From assembly GCA_016195815.1 (NCBI GenBank), contig JACPYX010000021.1:1-64000 (forward strand): DNA of 64,000 nt, read 5' to 3'. The notes below the pieces were generated by a model. The model did not search any database, was not told the DNA's origin, and worked only from the letters and a program-made list of their open reading frames with translations. This document shows positions 33,054 through 41,124 of the stretch, in pieces. The position numbers were made by a program, and so were the translations under genes. How positions within the stretch are numbered: position 1 is the first letter of the stretch; each line of letters starts with the position of its first letter. Source of the stretch: Chloroflexota bacterium. Its GTDB lineage: Bacteria; Chloroflexota; Anaerolineae; Anaerolineales; Villigracilaceae.

Positions 33054-34436
33054 TTATGTCAATCCAGCCAGCACGTTGGCGCTGACCTGGTCTGCGTCTC
33101 CGGCGGAGAGCACAAGCAGGATGTCGTTGTATTTGAGATGTTTGAGAAGATATTTGGCTGTTTCTTCCAGTGAAGAAATAAAACGCGCTGATGAGTGCGG
33201 CATGGCGCTGACCACTTCAGCGGATGAAAATTCCTGTTTGGGCTCGCGCGCTGGATAGACCTCGGTCACGATGACTTCGTCCGCGTCGTTGAAGGCGCGC
33301 GAGAACTCGTGAAAGAGGGCCTGGGTGCGCGAATAGGTGTGAGGCTGCCAGACCGCTAAGATGCGGTGGTTGGGATAACGCGCGCGCGCGGCGGCCAGCG
33401 TGGCTTTGATCTCGGTGGGATGGTGGGCATAATCGTCAATAACCGTAACGCCTCTCTTTTCGCCTTTGACTTCGAAGCGGCGGCCTGTGCCTGTAAATTT
33501 CCTGAGCGCGGCAGCAGCGTCTTTGAATGACAGCCCCAGCGATGCAATCACTGATAAAACGGCCAGCGCATTGCGCACGTTATGTTCGCCCGGCACCTGC
33601 AGGCTGACGCGCGTCGATGCAAGCGTTCCGACGTTGGTGGTGGCATCGAAGTCGAAGCCGCCGCGCTCGTTGGGTTTGGCCATGCGCGCCTGCACCCATT
33701 GCGGCGCATTGATGGTCATTTCGCCCTGCATACTGTATGCAATCACGTTTCGTCCGATGCGGCGGGCGCGGCTGAGCAGGGATGCCGCGCCTGCATCTTC
33801 AACGCAGGCGATGAGTGTGCCGTCATTGGGCAGAAGCGAAACGAATGACTCGAAGGCTGTGACCATATCTTCAAAGGTCGGATAACAATCGGGATGATCG
33901 TGTTCGAGATTGGTGACGACCTCAATGCGCGGCTTGAGACCCAGAAACATGCGGTCGTATTCATCCGCTTCGATGACAAAGGCCTTTCCTTTTCCGGCGC
34001 GGGCGTTGACGCCGTAATTGTTCATCACACCGCCCACGATGAAGGACGGGTTTCGTCCTAATTCAGAGAGCACGAAGGCGAGCATGGCGGTTGTGGTGGT
34101 TTTGCCGTGAGTTCCAGCCACCGCAATGCCGGTTTTATTTTCCATCAGCTTGCCGAGAAAGTCGGCGCGTTTGTAGACAGGGATGCCCGCCTGTTGTGCG
34201 GCGGTGACTTCAGGGTTGTCATCGGGGATTGCAGATGAGCGCACCACCCAGTCTGCGCCCTGGACATTGCGCGGATGATGACCGATGTAAATCGTCAGAC
34301 CGGCCGCTTGCAGGTCCGCGGCGAACGGACTGATGGTACGGTCCGAGCCGGTGACGATATATCCGCTTTCGTTCAGGAGGCGGGCAATGGCAGAGAGTCC
34401 GCTGCCGCCGATGCCAATGAAGTGTACGTGTGTCAT
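33054..34436 (-). CDS. murC: UDP-N-acetylmuramate--L-alanine ligase
   Basis: The ATG at 34436 gives 460 residues beginning MTHVHFIGIGGSGLSAIA. The Mur ligase ATP motif GTHGKTTTTAML, EADEYD, LEHDHPDCYP and the C-terminal DDYAHHPTEI are present. It adds L-alanine to UDP-MurNAc. It starts four bases after the cvpA-like gene. Confidence 0.97.
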   Translation of the reverse strand: MTHVHFIGIGGSGLSAIARLLNESGYIVTGSDRTISPFAADLQAAGLTIYIGHHPRNVQGADWVVRSSAIPDDNPEVTAAQQAGIPVYKRADFLGKLMENKTGIAVAGTHGKTTTTAMLAFVLSELGRNPSFIVGGVMNNYGVNARAGKGKAFVIEADEYDRMFLGLKPRIEVVTNLEHDHPDCYPTFEDMVTAFESFVSLLPNDGTLIACVEDAGAASLLSRARRIGRNVIAYSMQGEMTINAPQWVQARMAKPNERGGFDFDATTNVGTLASTRVSLQVPGEHNVRNALAVLSVIASLGLSFKDAAAALRKFTGTGRRFEVKGEKRGVTVIDDYAHHPTEIKATLAAARARYPNHRILAVWQPHTYSRTQALFHEFSRAFNDADEVIVTEVYPAREPKQEFSSAEVVSAMPHSSARFISSLEETAKYLLKHLKYNDILLVLSAGDADQVSANVLAGLT

Positions 34437-34440
34437 GTTA

Positions 34441-34989
34441 TTAGATGAATACAATCAGAACAAACACGAAAGCCGCCGCTACCGCGAAATAGATGCCTGG
34501 AATGCCAAGCCAGCGCGGCGGAAGATAAACCAAGAATCGTTCGACAGATGACTTTAGCGGTTCGGCGTTAGGAGCGCTAATCCAATCTGGATAAGGGTAG
34601 TTGGCCTGATGCATGTAAAACCAGATTGTGCCGACTACCAGGAAGCCATTCAGGGAGCCCAGAAAAAAACCCAGCAACGCGTCTTGTAATCGTTCGCGCC
34701 TGAATTTTTCCGAGCTGACAAATCGTTGAAGTGTCGGCGTTTGGTAACCAAAAAATGCCAGAACAACCACCACGATGGTTTGGACTATGAATAAATATTT
34801 TTTTGTTCCGGGGTCTGCGCTTTGAACGAGAGTTGCAATGACCGGAACATAACTTTGAATGAGCGTAATCATAAACAGCGCCAGGATGACACTGAAACTG
34901 ACTAATAATTCTTTAGCCCAGCCGCGCATAGCACCAATGACCCCGAATAAAATGACGAGCAGCCAAAAGAAAAAGAATATGCTTACCAT
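34441..34989 (-). CDS. CvpA-family-like membrane protein
   Basis: The ATG at 34989 follows GGAGATGAATCT and gives 182 residues with four or five membrane segments. It has the CvpA-type start (VILFGVIGAMRGWAKELLVSFSVILALF) in shorter pieces and LLGFFLGSLNGFLVVGTI, typical of CvpA second halves. The last hydrophobic helix ends the protein at FVLIVFI. It lies between murG and murC, an unusual place for such a protein. Function in this location is unknown; CvpA proteins are linked to colicin V production and envelope stress. Confidence 0.65.
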   Translation of the reverse strand: MVSIFFFFWLLVILFGVIGAMRGWAKELLVSFSVILALFMITLIQSYVPVIATLVQSADPGTKKYLFIVQTIVVVVLAFFGYQTPTLQRFVSSEKFRRERLQDALLGFFLGSLNGFLVVGTIWFYMHQANYPYPDWISAPNAEPLKSSVERFLVYLPPRWLGIPGIYFAVAAAFVFVLIVFI

Positions 34990-34993
34990 AGAT

Positions 34994-36127
34994 TCATCTC
35001 CCAGCCCCTCCCAATTCGAGCAGCTGCCCGGCAACAGCTTGCGCGGCTTGTGGTTTCGCCAGCGATCTCATTGCCGCGCTCATTGCCTTGCGTTTCGACG
35101 GATTCTCAAGCAGATCTTTCACCACTAACAATAATTCTTCCTGCAGTTGTTCGTCTTTTATAATGACCGCCGCGCTGCGTTCGGCGAGATGGTCCGCATT
35201 AACTTTTTGATAGCGCCACGCGTACGGATATGGGATCAAAATGGCGGGCAAGCCAAAGAATGGAAACTCGCCCAATGTGGATGCGCCCGCGCGCGATACA
35301 ACCAGATCGGCAGACGCCAATGCCGCGCCCATCTCTTCGTGCAGATAGGGGAAGGCGTGATAGCGCGTCCTTTGTGCGGATGTCAGGCCGGCGCGCGTTG
35401 ATTGAGCCGTTTCCCAATCTGATTGTCCGGTGATGTGAACGACCTGCGCCATTTCCAACAGGCCTGGCAAGTGAGGCAGGACGGCCAGGTTGATGGAATG
35501 TGCGCCTTTACTGCCGCCGTAAATCAATAGCACCGGCAGGTTGTCGTTGAGTCCGAGTGTGCGACGCGCATCGGAGCGACTCCACGCTTTGAGGTCCGCT
35601 CGCAGCGGATAGCCGGTCACGGTCACTTGCCTGGAAAAATACTTTTGCGAGTCTGCCGCGCTGACCGTGATGCGGTCCGCAAAACGGGCCAGGGATTTCA
35701 AGGCGAGTCCGGGCTCGATATCGGGTACAAACAGCAGGGTGGGAATGTTGCGCCCGGCAAAGGCCATTGGGCCTGAAACGAAACCGCCTGTAAAAAACAA
35801 AACGTCCGGCTTGAAGCCGCGCAAGATCTTTTGTGAAGCAATCACACCACGCGCCAGCTGAGTTATATTGCGCGGCAAAGCGCGCAGGCCCACGCCATGC
35901 AGGCCTGCGGCCGGAATGGCAGCGAAGGGGATGCCTTCGCGCTTCACGAGTTCAGCTTCCATACCGCCTTCTCCGCCGACCCAAAGAGTTTCAAGGTTGG
36001 AAGGTTGAAAGGTTGAAAAGTTTTTAACCCTGGAACTTTCAACCTGTAAACCTTTCAATGCCTGGAGTACGGCGAGGGCGGGATACACGCCGCCGCCGGT
36101 TCCACCCGCGCAGATCAATAGCCGCAC
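34994..36127 (-). CDS. murG: UDP-GlcNAc:undecaprenyl-PP-MurNAc-pentapeptide transferase
   Basis: The GTG at 36127 is chosen because GGAGAG lies seven bases upstream and the product then begins MRLLICAGGTGG; the open frame extends to 36166. The product has 377 residues, with the acceptor-site GGFVSGPMAF, LLIYGGSKGAHSIN and SRAGASTLGEF. Two oddities: the first glycine loop reads GGTGGGVYPAL, with Gly where MurG usually has His, and residues 26-45 are an insertion encoded by palindromic DNA. The gene overlaps the end of ftsW by 89 bases. It forms lipid II at the inner face of the membrane. Confidence 0.93.
   Translation of the reverse strand: MRLLICAGGTGGGVYPALAVLQALKGLQVESSRVKNFSTFQPSNLETLWVGGEGGMEAELVKREGIPFAAIPAAGLHGVGLRALPRNITQLARGVIASQKILRGFKPDVLFFTGGFVSGPMAFAGRNIPTLLFVPDIEPGLALKSLARFADRITVSAADSQKYFSRQVTVTGYPLRADLKAWSRSDARRTLGLNDNLPVLLIYGGSKGAHSINLAVLPHLPGLLEMAQVVHITGQSDWETAQSTRAGLTSAQRTRYHAFPYLHEEMGAALASADLVVSRAGASTLGEFPFFGLPAILIPYPYAWRYQKVNADHLAERSAAVIIKDEQLQEELLLVVKDLLENPSKRKAMSAAMRSLAKPQAAQAVAGQLLELGGAGR
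35993..36054. repeat. Palindromic element inserted in frame in murG
   Basis: On the minus strand the region contains GGTTGAAAGTT and, after a short spacer, AACTTTTCAACC followed by TTTCAACCTTCCAACC. It encodes about 20 extra residues between the first helix of MurG and TLWVGGEGGME. The ftsW stop (36041-36039) is also inside it. A related sequence is inserted in murD. Confidence 0.65.
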
Positions 36128-37286
36128 TGTAAGCTCTCCATTCTTCTTCTTTTGTTGCAGTCTCACCTTGTTGGCGTGAGATATTTATCAAAATACCGAT
36201 GGCGGCCAGAGACGAAACCAGGTTTGAGCCGCCTGCGCTGATAAAGGGCAGTGCATTTCCTGCGAACGGTAACAGCCCGACCATCACCGCCATATTGATG
36301 GCTGCTTCGATGCCGATCCAAAACACCAGGCCGGTTGCCAGCAGAGTGCCAAGCATATCAGGGGCGCGCCGCGCAATCACCAGTCCACGCCAAACGAGCA
36401 TGGCATATAGGCCGATCAGAAATACAGCGCCGATAAAACCAAGCTCTTCGACTATAACGGCAAAGATACTATCGGTCGGTGGAACTGGCAAACCTGTAAA
36501 CTTGGCCTGACCGCGCCCGATGCTGACTCCGAACCAACCGCCATTTACAATTGCCGCGAATGAACGCTGGACGTGGTAAGAGGCATCCGTCAGGTTTTTC
36601 AGGCCTGCAACGAAATCGGTCACACGTTGCTGGCCTGTAGGACTGACTTGTACCACAAGCCAGCCTGCCACCAGGGCGATAGCCAATAACCCGAAAATTT
36701 GTTTAAGGTCGCCGCCTGCCAAAAAGAACAGCAGTCCGCCTATGATGAATACCGTGGTCGCCGCGCTCAAGTCCGGCTGTTGATAGATCAAACCGCCGAC
36801 CACGCCCAGGATCACGCCCAGCGGGATAAGCCCCAGGGAAATATCATGCAAGAGCTGCCGCTTGGCGTACAACCAGACCGAGAGATATAAGATGGTCACC
36901 AGTTTTGCCAGCTCAGACGGCTGATAGGAACCTTGATATAACGAACGTTTCGCGCCGAGGCGCATTTCCTTCATCAATAAAACCGTGATGAGCAAAATAA
37001 TCGTTAATCCCATGATGGGCACGATCAGCCTGCGCCAGTGATGATAATCAAAGTGCGAAAGAAGAAAAGCCGTGACGATGCCGATCCCCAGCCACATCAA
37101 CTGGCGCACGAACATATAGGTCGGTGAGTCATATTGGGTGCGTGAATAATCCCAGGAGGCGGAGTACAACATGATCAGCCCGAACATGACCAGGGTAATG
37201 ACCGTCATTAACAAGGGCGCATCCATGCCGCGCAGTGGTCCGCCTTGTTTCGATGCGGGCCGCTTTGCGAGAGAGCGATCGCTCAT
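36039..37286 (-). CDS. ftsW: Lipid II polymerase FtsW (SEDS family)
   Basis: The ATG at 37286 overlaps the murD stop as ATGA, has AGGA upstream, and gives 415 residues. About ten membrane segments and SEDS motifs are visible (YQPSELAKL, QQPDLSAATT, TDSIFAVIVEELGF, PFISAGGSNLVSSL). It polymerises glycan strands at the septum with FtsI. The C-terminal 30 residues (RGWNRRRRVSRP) overlap the murG start in another frame and end inside the palindromic element. Confidence 0.95.
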   Translation of the reverse strand: MSDRSLAKRPASKQGGPLRGMDAPLLMTVITLVMFGLIMLYSASWDYSRTQYDSPTYMFVRQLMWLGIGIVTAFLLSHFDYHHWRRLIVPIMGLTIILLITVLLMKEMRLGAKRSLYQGSYQPSELAKLVTILYLSVWLYAKRQLLHDISLGLIPLGVILGVVGGLIYQQPDLSAATTVFIIGGLLFFLAGGDLKQIFGLLAIALVAGWLVVQVSPTGQQRVTDFVAGLKNLTDASYHVQRSFAAIVNGGWFGVSIGRGQAKFTGLPVPPTDSIFAVIVEELGFIGAVFLIGLYAMLVWRGLVIARRAPDMLGTLLATGLVFWIGIEAAINMAVMVGLLPFAGNALPFISAGGSNLVSSLAAIGILINISRQQGETATKEEEWRAYSAAIDLRGWNRRRRVSRPRRTPGIERFTG

Positions 37287-38704
37287 AATAGTTCCTGTAC
37301 CCATAATCTAAATTTTTCTCCTCGTTCTTCAAAATTGTTGAACTCATCATAACTCGTGCCGCCCGGCGAAAAAAGGACGATGTCACCTGGCTCGGCCACT
37401 TCCGCCGCTTCGTAGACCGCCTCACGCAGATGCGCGGCTCGCTTGAGAGTGTACGGTCTCTGCGCGGACGCGTTAGCGGCCAGTGCTTTCTCGATCTTTT
37501 CCGCCGCCTCTCCAAACAGCACCACATGATCCACGCGCTCGTGGATGAGCGCTGCCAGGTCTTGCCAGGGCAGGTCTTTATCGCGTCCGCCAAGCAGCAG
37601 GACGATGGGTTCTTCGAAAGCGTGGATGCCGGCTATTGTGCGTTCGGGCGCGGTGGCAATCGAATCGTTATACCAGCGTACGCCGCGCAGTTCGCGGACG
37701 AGTTCGAGCCGATGAGGCACGCCGTGAAAATCTTCGGCGGCCGTTAACATGGCGTCAAGTGGAAACCCCGCCGCGTGGCCGACGGCGAAGGCGGCCAACA
37801 CATTGCCGATGTTATGATCGCCGCGCAGTTGAACTTGATCGCGGCGCAAAAGAGGAATGTCCACGTGGTGATCGTAGAGATATAAAATGCCGTCGTCATA
37901 GTACGTACCTTCGGCTTCCTCGTCCATTTTGCTAAAGCCGAAGGAATGTAATTTGCCTTTGACTTTAGCCCGCAAATTCCATGCGCCTGCGTCGTCGCGG
38001 CCAAGCACGGCGATATCTTTGTCAGATTGGAATTCCAGGATGCGCGCTTTTGCGGCGGTATAAGCTTCCATCGTCCCGTGACGATCAAGGTGATTCGGTG
38101 TGATGTTCAAGACCGCCGCAACTTTCGGAGAAATGGTCATTTGCTCCAGTTGGAAAGATGAGATTTCAAGAATGGCGAGGTCGTCAGGTTTCATCTCATC
38201 AACATAATTGATGAGCGGATCGCCGATGTTGCCGCCGACGTAGGCGCGGTTTGAAGTTTGAAGGTTGGAAAGTTGTGAGTTATGTTCGGCCTTCAACCTG
38301 TAACTTTCACCGGCCATATTTCCAATCAATGTGGTGGTGGTCGTCTTGCCTGCGGAGCCAGTGATGCCGATGGTCTTGCATGGAACTGCTTCCATGAATA
38401 TCTGCGTGTCGTTGGAAAGCGTGATACCGCGTTGGATGGCCGCATCCACGATGGGGAGGCTGAGGGGCACGCCGCCGGAAAGGCATAAAACGTCAGCGTG
38501 ATCGAGCAGGTCGAGCGGATGGCCGCCCGCCGCCCATTTAATCGGAAGCCCGCTCAACGTCGCGCGTGAAGCGGCCAGTTCGGACTCGGAGCGTTTGTCG
38601 CTGAGCGTCACTGTCGCGCCGTGTTTAGTCAGCCAGCGCGCCAAAGCCACGCCCTGCCGGGCGGCTCCTAAAATGACGATGCGCGTGCCGGCCCAATCTC
38701 TCAT
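37283..38704 (-). CDS. murD: UDP-N-acetylmuramoylalanine--D-glutamate ligase
   Basis: The 473-residue Mur ligase starts MRDWAGTRIVILGAARQG and has GITGSAGKTTTT, LEISSFQLE, NITPNHLDRHG and LLGGRDKDLPW, the MurD set. It adds D-glutamate to UDP-MurNAc-L-Ala. Residues 132-152 are an insertion between GNMA and RAYVGGNIG encoded by palindromic DNA related to that in murG. It starts three bases after mraY. Confidence 0.96.
   Translation of the reverse strand: MRDWAGTRIVILGAARQGVALARWLTKHGATVTLSDKRSESELAASRATLSGLPIKWAAGGHPLDLLDHADVLCLSGGVPLSLPIVDAAIQRGITLSNDTQIFMEAVPCKTIGITGSAGKTTTTTLIGNMAGESYRLKAEHNSQLSNLQTSNRAYVGGNIGDPLINYVDEMKPDDLAILEISSFQLEQMTISPKVAAVLNITPNHLDRHGTMEAYTAAKARILEFQSDKDIAVLGRDDAGAWNLRAKVKGKLHSFGFSKMDEEAEGTYYDDGILYLYDHHVDIPLLRRDQVQLRGDHNIGNVLAAFAVGHAAGFPLDAMLTAAEDFHGVPHRLELVRELRGVRWYNDSIATAPERTIAGIHAFEEPIVLLLGGRDKDLPWQDLAALIHERVDHVVLFGEAAEKIEKALAANASAQRPYTLKRAAHLREAVYEAAEVAEPGDIVLFSPGGTSYDEFNNFEERGEKFRLWVQELL
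38249..38311. repeat. Palindromic element inserted in frame in murD
   Basis: On the minus strand GGTGAAAGTTACAGGTTGAA faces AACTTTCCAACCTTCAAA across a 20-base centre. It encodes about 20 extra residues that MurD proteins of usual length do not have at this position. Confidence 0.6.
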
Positions 38705-38707
38705 CTT

Positions 38708-39706
38708 TTATACCAAAGCCAGTCCAACACCGATCATGGCGGCCATCAAACCGATCAGCCAAAATCTCTGCACGACCTGTGTTTCGCTCCAGCCGAGCAA
38801 TTCAAAGTGCAGGTGGATGGGGGCCATCTTGAAAAAACGTTTGCCCTTTGTCAATTTGAAGTAACCGATTTGAATGACCACACTCAAGGCTTCGCTGACC
38901 GGGATAATTGCAATGATCGGCAGAACGACCCATTGGCTGGTCATTAAGGCTACCACGGCCAGCGCCGAGCCAAGCGCCAGTGAACCGGTGTCGCCCATGA
39001 TGAGTTCAGCAGGATGGACGTTGAACCATAGAAAACCGAATAAGGCGCCGACCACTGTGAAGCAGAAACGCGCCAGATAAACCTGCCCTTGATTGAGGGC
39101 GATCATTCCATACGCGGCAAATGCTGTGGCTGCGATCAAGCCCGCCAACCCATCGAGCCCATCTGTAAAGTTGACTGCGTTCGACATGCTGACAATGATA
39201 AAGGCCGCAATCGGCACGTACCACCAGCCCAGAGGAAAAAAACCTTTTATTCCCGGAACAAATAAATCCGGGACTCCCAGCATATATTTCAACACCCATG
39301 CAGTGCCAATTCCCAGAATGACTTGGACTATGAATTTTGTGCGGGCGCGCATACCCTCGCCTTTGCGTTTGCCGCGAATGCCCTGCCAGTCGTCCACTGC
39401 GCCGAGGATGCCGTAGCTGATCATAACAATCATCGGTACCAACACCGAGCGGCCAACGCCGCTTTGCTTGAAACCGATCAAAGCTACAGCGTTGAGGAGA
39501 ACGGTCAAAAACAGGACTGGCAGAATGAACATCACGCCGCCCATGGTGGGCGTGCCCATCTTGACCGCGTGATGGCTTGGCTCTTCCACGCGGATGATCT
39601 TTCCGATCCTGAAGTGACGTAAAATGCGAAGAAGCGGTCCGCCCCAGATGACCGTCATTATAAAAGCCAGCCCCGCCAAGCTTAGGGATAGTGCAACCTG
39701 TTTCAT
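38708..39706 (-). CDS. mraY: Phospho-N-acetylmuramoyl-pentapeptide transferase
   Basis: The 332-residue membrane enzyme has about ten hydrophobic segments. Family motifs include HAVKMGTPTMGGVMF, the aspartate pair NFTDGLDGLA and the late ICIH-type loop, here MAPIHLHFELLGWSE. It transfers phospho-MurNAc-pentapeptide to undecaprenyl phosphate to form lipid I. Its start overlaps the murF stop by four bases (ATGA). Confidence 0.97.
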   Translation of the reverse strand: MKQVALSLSLAGLAFIMTVIWGGPLLRILRHFRIGKIIRVEEPSHHAVKMGTPTMGGVMFILPVLFLTVLLNAVALIGFKQSGVGRSVLVPMIVMISYGILGAVDDWQGIRGKRKGEGMRARTKFIVQVILGIGTAWVLKYMLGVPDLFVPGIKGFFPLGWWYVPIAAFIIVSMSNAVNFTDGLDGLAGLIAATAFAAYGMIALNQGQVYLARFCFTVVGALFGFLWFNVHPAELIMGDTGSLALGSALAVVALMTSQWVVLPIIAIIPVSEALSVVIQIGYFKLTKGKRFFKMAPIHLHFELLGWSETQVVQRFWLIGLMAAMIGVGLALV

Positions 39707-41124
39707 GAATGTATCTCCAAAGCGGTTGTGATGCGATCCATACGCAGGCCGTGAGAGCCTTTTAGAAGGGCCGCGTCATCTTTCGATAAATTGTCCTTTA
39801 ACCAATCAATGATCGGCTCGATCTCTTCGAATTCGATAATCCGCGACGGTTTCATTCCAGCGCGGCGGGCGGCCTGGGCATAAATATGGGCGCGCGGGCC
39901 AAGTGTGATGAGCATGGTGGCTACTTGTGCGGCCCGCATTCCAATCATCTCATGCCCCTGCCTTTCATACGGCCCTAATTCAAGCATGTCGCCGAGCACC
40001 GCAATCTTGCGCTTGCCCTCCAGTTCGCTCAATAAATTGAGCGAGGCCATCATCGATTCGGGCGAAGCGTTATAAGTATCGTCCAGTATCAGCGCGCCTG
40101 ATTCGGAACGAACTGCCACGAGACGCAATTGGGTATGTCCCTGCCGCAGGCCGTGGATGATCTGTTCCCAGTTCAGCCCTTCCACCAATCCAACTGCGGC
40201 GGCGCGCAAGGCGGTCTCGACGGAGTGCCGTCCGATCATCGGGATATGCACATGCATGGCCTCGGATTTGTAATGCAGGCGGAAGCGAATGCCATCCAGC
40301 CCAAGCCCTTCCACATTGTCGGCCCATAGATCTGCTTCGGGTGAAAGCCCATAGAAAAACACGCGTGCCCTGGTCTTTTCTTCCATGCGACGCACAAGCG
40401 AATCGTCGAAGTTCAGGATGGCCGTCCCTTCCGGGGCGGGAGGCAGGGCCTGTACCAGTTCAGATTTGCCGCGGGCGATCGCCTCCTGCGAACCGGCGCG
40501 CTCGGCATGGACCGTGCCAATGTTGGATACAACGCCGACCTGCGGCTGGGCGATGTCGCACAAAAGGGCGATCTCGCCGGGGACGTAGAATCCCATTTCC
40601 AACACGGCCCGTTCATATCCAGACCCGAGGCGGAGGATCGTTAAAGGGAGTCCGATTTCATTGTTGAGGTTTCCCGGGCTCTTGAGTGTGCGGTAGCGTT
40701 CGCTCAAAACCTGGGCAACAACTTCTTTGGTTGTGGATTTGCCGACACTGCCCGTGATACCAATTACGCGCAGGTTGAGTTTGCGGCGCCAAAAGCGGGC
40801 GATCTGTTGCAAAGCCAGCAGAGTATTATCCACGCGCAGGCAGAGGGGAGGAGTGAGATCGAATGTAGAGTCGGCTTGTAAGCTGCCGCGCAGGTCGAGG
40901 GTCCGGTAAGAGGCGCTCATATCCCGCTGGGTTAAAGTAAAAGAAGCCCCCCGTTGAAATGCGCTGGCGATAAAGTCATGGCCGTCTACGCGTTCGCCTG
41001 GCAGTGCAACAAATAACGAGCCGGGGATGACCTGGCGCGAGTCAATGGCCGCCTCGGTGATGACCGTGGCGGTTTTGATGCGAATGTTGGTCAGGGCTTC
41101 AATTACATCGGCAAGTGTGAGCAT
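39703..41124 (-). CDS. murF: UDP-MurNAc-tripeptide--D-alanyl-D-alanine ligase
   Basis: The 473-residue ligase has the MurF marks GITGSVGKSTTKE, GNLNNEIGLPLT, DDTYNASPESM and VLGDMLELG. It adds D-Ala-D-Ala to the stem peptide. It directly follows ftsI, with stop and start sharing one base (TAATG); in most dcw clusters murE sits at this place, and none is present here. Confidence 0.96.
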   Translation of the reverse strand: MLTLADVIEALTNIRIKTATVITEAAIDSRQVIPGSLFVALPGERVDGHDFIASAFQRGASFTLTQRDMSASYRTLDLRGSLQADSTFDLTPPLCLRVDNTLLALQQIARFWRRKLNLRVIGITGSVGKSTTKEVVAQVLSERYRTLKSPGNLNNEIGLPLTILRLGSGYERAVLEMGFYVPGEIALLCDIAQPQVGVVSNIGTVHAERAGSQEAIARGKSELVQALPPAPEGTAILNFDDSLVRRMEEKTRARVFFYGLSPEADLWADNVEGLGLDGIRFRLHYKSEAMHVHIPMIGRHSVETALRAAAVGLVEGLNWEQIIHGLRQGHTQLRLVAVRSESGALILDDTYNASPESMMASLNLLSELEGKRKIAVLGDMLELGPYERQGHEMIGMRAAQVATMLITLGPRAHIYAQAARRAGMKPSRIIEFEEIEPIIDWLKDNLSKDDAALLKGSHGLRMDRITTALEIHS

